This document shows, piece by piece, positions 16,907 to 24,203 of a stretch of 64,000 nt of DNA. Each line of letters opens with the position of its first letter. The first letter of the stretch is position 1. A program made the position numbers and the translations under genes. Source of the DNA: Anaerosporomusa subterranea. GTDB lineage: Bacteria; Bacillota; Negativicutes; Sporomusales; Acetonemataceae. The notes below the pieces were generated by a model. That model was not told where the DNA came from. It did no database searches and was given only the letters and a program-made list of their open reading frames with translations. The stretch is taken from positions 372,001-436,000 of the forward strand of contig NZ_LSGP01000017.1 of the NCBI RefSeq assembly GCF_001611555.1, in the 5' to 3' direction.

Positions 16907-17767
16907 CTACTTGTCGTTTTTGCCTTTTTTCGCTGCAGTTCCAGGCAAGTGTTTGGGACGGAGCCGACTGGTGTAGCCCAAAGTTGTTTCTGACTCTGCG
17001 TCAATTTTATTCACATTGTTTTCAGGTGCTGTTTGCGTATCCCAATCGCCTTTATTAAGCGGCGGCGATGCCGCCTCTGGCATACGAGTATTGCACAAGA
17101 TATCGTACTTATTTAAGATGCTGATAAGCTTGGTTTCAATGATATCAGCGATATCACTATCTGATAGGATAGATGAGGTCGGTTGTGCAGGGGGAGACGG
17201 AGGAGAAGATGGGAGAGTTAAGGCATTGTGAGGTGACGGCGTAGTTGGTGTGGATGGCGGGACCGGCGGCTCAGAGCAAAGTACTTGATGATAAGGCAGA
17301 CAGTACTGATCGCCGCAGAATTTATCCTGCAGCCGCTGGAGAGCTTCCAGTCCGACTACAGTTTGCGCTGACCGGCAAGGCGTGTCATCGCCATCAAGGC
17401 AGGTTAACAGATATCGGACTAAGTCCACTGGCCCACAGGTTACTTGTAAGAGCTCAGAGCTAAATACAATTTTGCAGCATAGTAGTTCCAAAAGGACATC
17501 AATCAGCATCCCGGTATTATCGTATCTCCTTACAGCCCGCTCAAAGACATCATGACAGACTTCTGGTGTGCGATGAATTTCTTCCGCAGAACCAACCAAT
17601 AAACGGTAGGAACTGACCAGACCGTTGAAATTGGGCAAGATTGCGTTGACATCAGCTAGTATCAGGTTAATCAATGCCACTGGCGGCAATGGAGTGATAT
17701 TTGTTGATGTTGTTGTAGTAGAAGTTCCGGTACTCACGGTTTGTGAAACGCCGGTTGTTATTGGCAC
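16907..17767 (-). CDS. Hypothetical Cys- and Pro-rich protein of the tRNA-Sec island
   Basis: The frame is open to TTG 17827, but GTG at 17767 is preceded by a perfect GGAGGT with six-base spacing, giving 286 residues. Order: a Thr/Ser-rich N-terminus (TVSTGTSTTTTSTNITPLPP), a helical middle with paired cysteines (ELLCCKIVF, LTCLDGDDTPC, FCGDQYCLPY), a Pro/Ser-rich linker (PPSTPTTPSP), and a charged basic C-terminus. No signal peptide or membrane helix. The composition would suit a structural, perhaps spore-coat or exosporium, protein beside the beta-sandwich gene at 17887; that is inference only. Confidence 0.6.
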   Translation of the reverse strand: MPITTGVSQTVSTGTSTTTTSTNITPLPPVALINLILADVNAILPNFNGLVSSYRLLVGSAEEIHRTPEVCHDVFERAVRRYDNTGMLIDVLLELLCCKIVFSSELLQVTCGPVDLVRYLLTCLDGDDTPCRSAQTVVGLEALQRLQDKFCGDQYCLPYHQVLCSEPPVPPSTPTTPSPHNALTLPSSPPSPPAQPTSSILSDSDIADIIETKLISILNKYDILCNTRMPEAASPPLNKGDWDTQTAPENNVNKIDAESETTLGYTSRLRPKHLPGTAAKKGKNDK

Positions 17768-17886
17768 GATTGTACCTCCCACATATGCTACATCATTATA
17801 TGCTGGGTAAGGGAATTGTTTAATCAACGTATTAAATAAAGAGAGGTCAGAACTTTATACCTCACTACATGAAGGGAGGTCTTTCT

Positions 17887-18498
17887 ATGAAGTTCGGGGA
17901 GATCAAACGTATCGTCTTCGATGAATCTAATCAAACGCTACCCCCACCCCCAATAACTGCTCCGTTAATATCTCCTTTTACAATAAATTTATCAAATGGC
18001 GGCACCACAAATCTCGCAGCGGTTACCCTGACAGCTAAATGCCCTGTAGGTGTATTACTAAATGCGGTAGTAAACTGGAGTTCTACCTTTACTCCTCCCA
18101 GTACAACGGCAACATTAGTGGTACCAGGTTTTGCAGACGTGACTTTTGAGATTTTACGAAATGGAGTCGTTATCTACCGTGTAGCTCAAACTGCTATTCA
18201 AAATGCCTTCTTCACGCAGCCTGTAGGGACAACTACATCTTTAACGACTTATCAAATTGCCGCTTTATTACATTTTGACACAACATCAGTTGTCCAACAC
18301 TTTTGTAATCAGGGGGCACCTCAAATAAATGTCTATACCTTAAGGGCGACAAATATTTTGCTTGTTGCACCACAAGTTTCTGCTGGAACAGCGGTAACGA
18401 CCGCGGCTGTAGGGGCGGTAACGTTCATTGCCGAAAAAATTAAGGCGTGCAGAACAGCTTCGCCCGTTACTAACTCGGATGTATTTTTCAATATATGA
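17887..18498 (+). CDS. Probable spore-surface/exosporium-type beta-sandwich protein
   Basis: 203 residues. A Pro-rich lead (QTLPPPPITAPLISP) precedes an all-beta domain: FTINLSNGGTTNLAAVTLTA, VLLNAVVNWSSTF, VTFEILRNGVVIYRVAQTAI, TTYQIAALLHFDTT, VYTLRATN. This arrangement resembles the C-terminal domains of exosporium and collagen-like spore proteins of Firmicutes. GGGAGGT lies just ahead of ATG 17887; the ATG at 17869 overlaps it and is rejected. It diverges from the gene at 17767. The family assignment rests on pattern only. Confidence 0.6.
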   Translation: MKFGEIKRIVFDESNQTLPPPPITAPLISPFTINLSNGGTTNLAAVTLTAKCPVGVLLNAVVNWSSTFTPPSTTATLVVPGFADVTFEILRNGVVIYRVAQTAIQNAFFTQPVGTTTSLTTYQIAALLHFDTTSVVQHFCNQGAPQINVYTLRATNILLVAPQVSAGTAVTTAAVGAVTFIAEKIKACRTASPVTNSDVFFNI

Positions 18499-18645
18499 GC
18501 ATTGATTGTGCCAGCCTTGTCTTGACTTAGTTGGTTCAAGTTTGCACGCGGGTGGGTGATAGAAATACAATGCTCTGCAGATAATAGAACAACAATCCAG
18601 GGAGCAGTAGGTCTCACCCAGAGAGTGAAGAAAACAAAAACGTAT

Positions 18646-19044
18646 ATGCAGCCATTATTGAATTTGCTGATTTTAAGTATATCAGAGATTAGTTATCTGT
18701 TTGGAATATTAATTGTAGTGGGGTCTATAGAGGAATATTCAGCAACGGAAGCTTTGATTCTCCAAGTTTTTGGATATTCCTATTGTTAGCAATAGCTACA
18801 GCATCACATATTGCATTAAGCAAGGGAAGACATAAAAAACGCTATTTCGGGGCTGGCAGTTACTCTATTCGTGGTTGTATTACTTAATATTGGTGCATCG
18901 TTATTTGGATTTGAAACACCAAAATATGTGATGATAGTTGCCAAGTATAATATATACCTGGTATCTGTATTATCCATATCGATAACATTTTCCCTAGTAA
19001 CAGCCTTCGTCATGGGGGTATTTTGCTGGATCAGAGATAGTTGA
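18646..19044 (+). pseudogene. Decayed multipass membrane protein gene (two frameshifts)
   Basis: Starting at ATG 18646 the frame codes MQPLLNLLILSISEISYLFG and stops at 18787. The continuing membrane sequence FWIFLLLAIATASHIALSKG is in another frame from about 18768, and AISGLAVTLFVVVLLNIGAS returns to the first frame from 18841 to a TGA at 19042. The two shifts cancel, which suggests an original gene of about 130 residues with three or four helices, now broken. The family is not recognised. Confidence 0.5.
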
Positions 19045-19191
19045 TTTGGCAATTCTATAGCTGTTGTTGAGAACGAGTTGCCAATTTTGAAGGATGAACT
19101 ATAGAGGTTAGTCCGGTGACTCACCCAAGTCTGGGTAACAATCTGGCTAACAAAACGGTTTGTAACTGCCTGGACTTAGACAAACTCATGA

Positions 19192-19235
19192 AACAAAAAA
19201 GCCAGCAAGGCCTGGCTTTAACGGACTTGCTGGCA
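19192..19235 (-). terminator. Leftward terminator
   Basis: On the minus strand GCCAGCAAG...CTTGCTGGC is followed by TTTTTTGTTTC. It would end transcripts coming from the small leftward gene at 19678. Confidence 0.8.
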
Positions 19236-19268
19236 CTATAAAGACTACTTAATACAACCATCAGCCAA

Positions 19269-19419
19269 CTTCAAAACTGCCTGCGGGGCGCTCTGCCGTC
19301 CTGGGTGGGTTCGATTCCTACACGCTCCCGCCATAAGCAGACGCACGGCTTAGTTCGCTGCAAAGCTGCGAGCTTCATTAATACATTGAGCTTTCAGGGC
19401 TTTTACCCTGGGAGTTTTT
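19269..19419 (+). repeat. Partial tRNA-Sec copy plus its terminator (probable attachment site)
   Basis: 19269-19333 matches the 3' 65 bases of selC (16174-16238) with four differences, including the CCA end. Similarity continues through GCTTAGTTCGCTGCAAAGC and the terminator at 19391-19419, where paired changes preserve the stem. It lacks the acceptor 5' strand and D arm, so it cannot be a working tRNA. The gap 19045-19525 otherwise holds only the leftward terminator. Confidence 0.85.
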
Positions 19420-19525
19420 GTGTTCTTGGAGAGGGTATTTGCTAGAGGCGTTGACAAAATTGACAATCGGCCTAAGCCTTAATGGCAAAAGCCGAATTTG
19501 GGGATTAACGGTGTTGAATCCGACT

Positions 19526-19678
19526 TCAACCTTGGTCTATGTAGGTTAATGTATTAATCGGGTGCTCTTGAGGCTGCAGCGAATCCAAGTCAAGCTGGGG
19601 ATTAACGATCACCATAGCCAACTTCCACCACGCGTTGCATATGTGGGGATCGACTATAACTTGCTGTTGCAGGTCCAT
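19526..19678 (-). CDS. Small hypothetical protein, 50 aa
   Basis: Read leftwards from ATG 19678, preceded by GGGAGAAGG on the minus strand. The product begins MDLQQQVIVDPHICNAWWKL and continues AMVIVNPQLDLDSLQ; it is acidic and has no clear membrane segment. I do not recognise it. A good terminator lies downstream at 19235-19192. It is just outside the right end of the tRNA-Sec island. Confidence 0.5.
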   Translation of the reverse strand: MDLQQQVIVDPHICNAWWKLAMVIVNPQLDLDSLQPQEHPINTLTYIDQG

Positions 19679-20208
19679 GTCCTTCTCCCTTTCTCCAACG
19701 TGGTCCAATTTAAATTTCAACAACGGCGGCCAATCTGACTGCCGTTGAATGGAGGAGAATACCCCAGAAGTGAGTTACCGTTTGCAGTCAGTGCTGTCAA
19801 CTGAGCATTCTTGGTTGCTGTTTTAGAGTTTGCGGGGTGCACTTTAGGTTCATTGCATCAAGTTTTGGAGAAGTTTACTTGTAGTTTCTTTGCTGATGGC
19901 ACTCACTCCAACACTAGTATTTTCAAAGATCAAGCGCTCGATAGCTAGATAATTCTGGGAACCAGGGCGCAAGACAGCTTGATAGGGATGTTACAACGAG
20001 CCTATAAGCCTCCACTGACACGGCCTGGCTTAAGCTTACATGTCAACTGTGATGACTTCGATGATGCTGGTTTTTCCCCACCTACTCCTTCGTTTTTCCA
20101 GAGCAATTGACAGCTATGACTGTCAGCATGTTTATCGCAAACGACTCATCTTTAAATTTGCGATATCGGGGCAGACTAAAGGGAACAGAAACAGGGAAGA
20201 GGAAGCAT
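19679..20208. other. Region without a convincing gene
   Basis: Mostly unassignable. On the minus strand a stretch ending at 19850 codes LRPGSQNYLAIERLIFEN then VSAISKETTSKLLQNLMQ and stops. It looks protein-like but has only TTG 19972 as a start and no ribosome site, so it may be the remnant C-terminus of a lost gene. Confidence 0.35.
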
Positions 20209-20460
20209 ATGAAGGATTCAGTGATTTTAGTCCCGCCCCAAATCATGTCTGCCATGACCGAAATTTGGGATGCGAAGCAGATTGACCCTGGGCAGTATCA
20301 GGCAGTGCTGGCAGAAGCAGAAAGACGAGAGGATTCTGATACGGTACAGTGGTTAAGGAATAATTACAGGGAGCCCAGATCGGATTTGCGCCAGATCACG
20401 AGTAATTTGTTTTGGCGAAGAGCAATAAATAGTGTATTCACCTCGAAACAAAGAAGATGA
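20209..20460 (+). CDS. Small hypothetical protein, 83 aa
   Basis: ATG at 20209 is preceded by GGGAAGAGGAAG. The longer frame from 20107 lacks a ribosome site. The product begins MKDSVILVPPQIMSAMTEIW and is helical and strongly charged (AEAERREDSDTVQWLRNN), ending in a basic tail. There are no membrane helices and no cysteine. It converges on the SASP-like gene, sharing a hairpin between the stops. The family is not recognised. Confidence 0.5.
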   Translation: MKDSVILVPPQIMSAMTEIWDAKQIDPGQYQAVLAEAERREDSDTVQWLRNNYREPRSDLRQITSNLFWRRAINSVFTSKQRR

Positions 20461-20483
20461 GCCGGATTTTCCCGGCTCGTCTT
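20456..20483. terminator. Shared terminator between convergent genes
   Basis: GAGCCGG-ATTTTC-CCGGCTC extended by AGA/TCT on the outside. The hairpin lies between the stops of the 20209 gene and the SASP-like gene. Confidence 0.6.
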
Positions 20484-20743
20484 CAAATAGTATGTTCAGT
20501 TCTTCTTTCTGCTTTCGCTTCAGTAGTTTCGTGTTCTGCATTCTCCACCATATAAGACTCGGCCATTGCGATCATTTTTTTCACTTTCTCGCCGCCAATC
20601 TTTCCACCAATCTTACCAACTTCTCTGGTTGTTAGGTTTCCATTGTCTCCTTGATCCAGAGGTATTCCTAACTCTTCAGCGACTTTGTGTTTGTCAGGCA
20701 AGGAAGCATCTAATTCTTCCATTGTGTCGATTTTGCCTTTCAT
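20483..20743 (-). CDS. Small acid-soluble spore protein, alpha/beta-type-like
   Basis: 86 residues, ATG at 20743 with AAGGAGG seven bases upstream. It carries both conserved stretches of alpha/beta-type SASPs: KVAEELGIPL, resembling the germination-protease region, and LTTREVGKIGGKIGGEKVKK followed by MIAMAE, the DNA-binding segment. Such proteins coat and protect DNA in dormant spores. The acidic C-terminal tail (ENAEHETTEAKAERRTEH) is longer than in classic SspA/B proteins, so this is probably a minor or SspF-like member. It is good evidence that the organism forms endospores. Confidence 0.8.
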   Translation of the reverse strand: MKGKIDTMEELDASLPDKHKVAEELGIPLDQGDNGNLTTREVGKIGGKIGGEKVKKMIAMAESYMVENAEHETTEAKAERRTEHTI

Positions 20744-20923
20744 AGAATCGCCTCCTTCTTGTAAGAATAGTTTGCCCGCATTAAAGAAAAGTATTATTTC
20801 CTATGTCTGGATCAGCCTAATTTCCATGCCCATTTTTCTAGCTTAGTATTAAACGTAGTATTTTGGCTATTCTGGGGACAATATTTAGGAAGTGTTCTTA
20901 CTCTAAATAATTGGAGGTGACAA

Positions 20924-22006
20924 ATGCAGCCGTTAGTAGTGTTAACAAGAACGAGGCATGTCGAAAGTGTGCATACCGGATACGTATGTATCGTGGATTC
21001 TTCTAATAATTTGCTTGCTAGTATTGGCGACAGTTCCCAAAAGATATTTCTGCGATCATCGGCCAAACCGTTCCAAGCTGTAGCAGCCGTTAGTTCCGGA
21101 GCAACCGGCCATTACGGAATCACATCCGAAGAACTGGCTGTTATGTGCGCGTCCCATAGCGGAGAGGAAATACACCGGAAAACTGTTCAATCGATTTTGA
21201 CCAAAGTGGGATTAGCAGAGAGTGACCTGGAGTGCGGCGCAGCTAACCCCTATAATCAAGAGACCAACGAGTGGCTTACTCGCCACCGAGAAAAGCCAAC
21301 ATCGCTTTATAACTGTTGCTCAGGGAAGCATGCGGGGATGCTTTTACTCTGCAAGTTCCTCGGCTATCCCACGGAAAACTATATTGCGCCTGACCACCCG
21401 GTTCAGCGGCACATCTTTCAAACCATGGCAGAACTGCTGGGCTGTTCAGCGGAAGATATCATTTTGGGCGAGGATGGTTGTGGCGTTCCGAACTGTCTGA
21501 TAACCCTAAGGCAGGCAGCCTACCTCTACGCACTCCTTGCCGGGCCGGGTCACAGCCATGAGTACAAACAGGCTTTGGCGAAGATAAAGGAAGCGATACT
21601 GGCAAATCCGCTAATGATTAGTGGGACTGGCGAGTTCTGCACAGAGCTGATGCAAAACTCCGACGGTAAAGTTGTCGGTAAAGTTGGCGGTGAAGGAGTT
21701 TATGGCTTGGGTATAGTGGGGACAGATAAAGGTATTTGCATTAAAATTGCCGATGGCAACGAAAGAGCCGTTTATCCCGTGGTTGTCCGAGTCCTGCGTC
21801 AATTGGGCGTTTTTGATCAAGCAGCGGAAGACCGGTTGCACAAGTGGGCTTATCCGCCTGTTAATAACCATCGCGGAAAGATGGTCGGCCATACCCTGCC
21901 AGTATTTGATATATATAACTCGCTCAGGAACTTCAGCTTAGCTTCCGGTGACGAATACGACCTCGAAGGTGAAAATGATGAAACCTCTGGTAGCTGTCAC
22001 GCGTAA
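20924..22006 (+). CDS. Asparaginase II family protein, paralogue 1
   Basis: 360 residues of the Asparaginase_II (PF06089-type) family. Signs are LTRTRHVESVHTGYVCIVDS at the N-terminus, RSSAKPFQAVAA, CASHSGE, NCCSGKHAGMLLLC, GEDGCGVPN, and the C-terminal GNERAVYPVV. Family members hydrolyse asparagine to aspartate and ammonia or act on related amides. GGAGGTGACAA precedes ATG 20924. The next gene encodes a close relative and starts 29 bases before this one stops, so the two are translationally coupled. The tail beyond about 345 (EYDLEGENDETSGSCHA) is unique to this copy. Confidence 0.85.
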   Translation: MQPLVVLTRTRHVESVHTGYVCIVDSSNNLLASIGDSSQKIFLRSSAKPFQAVAAVSSGATGHYGITSEELAVMCASHSGEEIHRKTVQSILTKVGLAESDLECGAANPYNQETNEWLTRHREKPTSLYNCCSGKHAGMLLLCKFLGYPTENYIAPDHPVQRHIFQTMAELLGCSAEDIILGEDGCGVPNCLITLRQAAYLYALLAGPGHSHEYKQALAKIKEAILANPLMISGTGEFCTELMQNSDGKVVGKVGGEGVYGLGIVGTDKGICIKIADGNERAVYPVVVRVLRQLGVFDQAAEDRLHKWAYPPVNNHRGKMVGHTLPVFDIYNSLRNFSLASGDEYDLEGENDETSGSCHA

Positions 22007-23000
22007 TGGGTATATTGAAAGCCTGCACTGGGGATTAGTATGTGCGGCAGACGCCGACGGTAAGGTAGTCTTTGCCATCGGTGACTCGGAGACGAAGATG
22101 TTCTTCCGCTCGTCGGCAAAACCAATCCAAGCTATCCCGATGATTCAGGCCGGTGCTGCTAGTGCGTATGGTTTTACTGCCGAGGAAATTGCCCTGGCCT
22201 GCGCATCCCACACAGGAACTCCTTCCCATCAAAAGGTCACGGCAAGTATGCTGGCGAAAATTGGTCTGGTTGAAGAGAATCTTCACTGCGGCATTATGCG
22301 CCCCTATGACGAGGAAGAGGACAGACGGCTTCTGACGGAGCGGCTGGAGCCGTCGCTGTTGCACTGCAGTTGCTCAGGCAAGCATGCGGCAATGCTGGCT
22401 CTGGCTAAGTACAGGGGGCATTCCGTGGATAACTATCACCAGTCAGAACATCCTGTCCAGCAGGAAATCATCCAGATGGTTGCTCGGTTCGCTAATGAAG
22501 ACCAGGCGAATATCACTGTCGCGACCGATGGTTGCGGGGCACCCATATATCTTCTCCCGGCCAGAAAAATCGCCATGTCGTATGCGCGACTTGTGCAATG
22601 GGCTCAAAATGAGCATCATCAATTACATGAGGCGTGCCGCACTGTAGTGCAGTCAATGACCGCGCATCCAGAGATGGTAAGCGGCGAGAAGGAGTTTTGC
22701 GCGGCCTTGATGCGGAATACAGGAGGAAGGATCGTCGCCAAGGTTGGCGCTGAGGCCGTATATTGTTTGGGAATACGGGATAGGCACATTGGTATATGCG
22801 TTAAGATCGGCGATGGCAATGAGCGGGCGGTATATCCGGCCGTACTTCAGGTCCTGCGAGAACTAGGCGGACTAAAAGATGATGAATTTTCACGGCTGGA
22901 GGAATGGTATCACATCCCAGTCCTGAATAATCTAGGTCAGAGGGTAGGAGAGATAAGGCCGGCATTAGGCGCTGTTAGGTTAGGCTTGTCAGTTAGTTAG
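21978..23000 (+). CDS. Asparaginase II family protein, paralogue 2
   Basis: 340 residues, clearly homologous along its whole length to the upstream gene: VTRNGYIESLHWGLVCAADA, RSSAKPIQAIP, CASHTG, SCSGKHAAMLALA, DGCGAPIYLLP, GDGNERAVYPAVL. GTG 21948, ATG 21975 and ATG 21978 are in frame; 21978 has the best spacing from AAGGTG. The tandem overlapping arrangement suggests duplication and possibly a heteromeric enzyme, which is inference. A terminator follows at 23199. Confidence 0.85.
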   Translation: MKPLVAVTRNGYIESLHWGLVCAADADGKVVFAIGDSETKMFFRSSAKPIQAIPMIQAGAASAYGFTAEEIALACASHTGTPSHQKVTASMLAKIGLVEENLHCGIMRPYDEEEDRRLLTERLEPSLLHCSCSGKHAAMLALAKYRGHSVDNYHQSEHPVQQEIIQMVARFANEDQANITVATDGCGAPIYLLPARKIAMSYARLVQWAQNEHHQLHEACRTVVQSMTAHPEMVSGEKEFCAALMRNTGGRIVAKVGAEAVYCLGIRDRHIGICVKIGDGNERAVYPAVLQVLRELGGLKDDEFSRLEEWYHIPVLNNLGQRVGEIRPALGAVRLGLSVS

Positions 23001-23198
23001 AGTCTAAGACCTACCCAAGAAAGATAATTTGAACTTTTATTGCTGGACCTATATTAATTAGACGAAGATCCCAACAGGTATAACGCTGTAGTCCACTACA
23101 CATTAGCCAAACACAATGACAGAGTGTAAGTGCAGATTTACAGATGGCGGGAAATCTTCATTCATAGGCGACTGAACAACTTCAACTACGTTAATGAC

Positions 23199-23228
23199 AA
23201 AAGTGCCCAAATGGCTTTGGGCACTTTT
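23199..23228. terminator. Bidirectional terminator
   Basis: AAAAGTGCCCA and TGGGCACTTTT flank a short loop, with A runs and T runs on both sides. It lies between the asparaginase pair and the convergent NUDIX gene. Confidence 0.85.
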
Positions 23229-23252
23229 GTGTTTCTACAGCAGCGGAAGAAA

Positions 23253-23651
23253 TTATTCGCAATTCTTTATTGACGCGTTCATCAGCTTTTTGGCCAACAG
23301 ACAGTCGCCCGGCGTAAACTGGTAACGATCAAGTTGCATAAGCGGTGCCCAGATGTATTCTGTGTGCTCCGTTAAGTGAATGTCTCCTGCTACCCAGCGG
23401 CAAAAGAGTGCGTGAATGCGGAGTTGTCCTTCAGGAAACGTATGAATGATCTCGCAGAACGGTTTAACGATTTCGATGGTAATCAAAAACTCTTCTAGTA
23501 ATTCGCGTTTAACACAGTCTTCGGCCGTTTCGCCCGGATCAATTTTACCGCCGGGGAATTCCCATAACCCAGCAAAGCGGCCCTCGGCCCCCTTCTTGGC
23601 AATGAAGACGCTATCTGCTTTCAGTATAATCGCGGCAGTTACTTCTAGCAT
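23253..23651 (-). CDS. NUDIX hydrolase, MutT-like
   Basis: 132 residues. It begins MLEVTAAIILKADSVFIAKK, the usual MutT N-terminus, and contains the NUDIX box GGKIDPGETAEDCVKRELLE followed by EF; the Glu and Arg metal and catalytic positions are all present, though the final conserved Gly is Leu. MutT-type enzymes remove 8-oxo-dGTP from the nucleotide pool. A GGAGG site precedes ATG 23651. The C-terminal WAPLMQLDRYQFTPGD fits the 8-oxo-dGTP diphosphatase group. Single gene. Confidence 0.85.
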   Translation of the reverse strand: MLEVTAAIILKADSVFIAKKGAEGRFAGLWEFPGGKIDPGETAEDCVKRELLEEFLITIEIVKPFCEIIHTFPEGQLRIHALFCRWVAGDIHLTEHTEYIWAPLMQLDRYQFTPGDCLLAKKLMNASIKNCE

Positions 23652-23799
23652 GTTGTGACCTCCTGCGACATAGTTGGCGTTGAAGCGTGTTTTACGAAAT
23701 ATTATACGATGACAGTAGATTATCCTTCTCCATCTGCTGCCGGTGCAATAAGTTTATACACCTTATAGAAAATATAATTTTTGCGATGCCCAAGCTTTG

Positions 23800-24117
23800 G
23801 CCCTCTGTGTCCCCGTTACCACTCTGTACCCTGTGGATGTTGCCCCGTACTTCCGCTAAGGACTGCAGCGGTCTTTCTTAAAAGAGCTAGAAATTATAAG
23901 TATTCTGAAGCCGCAAAGCCAGATAAAAACAAGTGACAATGAATTAACCTCCATAACGCAACAGGCGCTATGAGCCTGCGCCAAAAGGAACGCAAAAAAA
24001 CACGATGCGCACATCGTGCTCATCGATCCTTTGGCGGCGCGCGTAGCGCGCATGGTGTTTTGGCGGTTCAAAACCGTTCTTTATACCCCAAAGACAGCTC
24101 AGTGGTTTTTCTTAGGA
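23800..24117. repeat. Composite of repeat families A and D upstream of htpG
   Basis: 23800-23840 holds degenerate family A words (CCCTCTGTG, ACTCTGTACCCTGTGG); 23955-24070 holds a family D block with GCAACAGGCGCT, AAAAGGAACGC, GCACATCGTGC and GGCGGCGCGCGTAGCGCGC; 24095-24117 is a small AAAGACAG...GGTTTTTCTT hairpin seen after other copies. The gap 23652-24203 contains no gene that I can support. Confidence 0.6.
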
Positions 24118-24203
24118 AAAAAGTCAGCGGCAGGTAGGAAATCGGGCATTAAATAGATAATACTTATAGAAACAAACTCACCATTATTTCAGGAGGTTAT
24201 AAC

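Larger units (their letters stand above)
16174..19419. mobile_element. Putative integrated island bounded by partial tRNA-Sec repeats
   Basis: The left boundary is the 3' half of selC plus about 110 bases downstream; the right boundary is the same arrangement at 19269-19419. Between them lie three unfamiliar genes and a decayed membrane-protein gene, with low-GC stretches unlike the flanks. No integrase is recognisable, so this may be an old or reduced element, or a tandem duplication later separated by insertion. Confidence 0.55.

Noticed and set aside
24118-24203. CIRCE heat-shock operator before htpG
   Set aside because: No TTAGCACTC-N9-GAGTGCTAA-like repeat is present.
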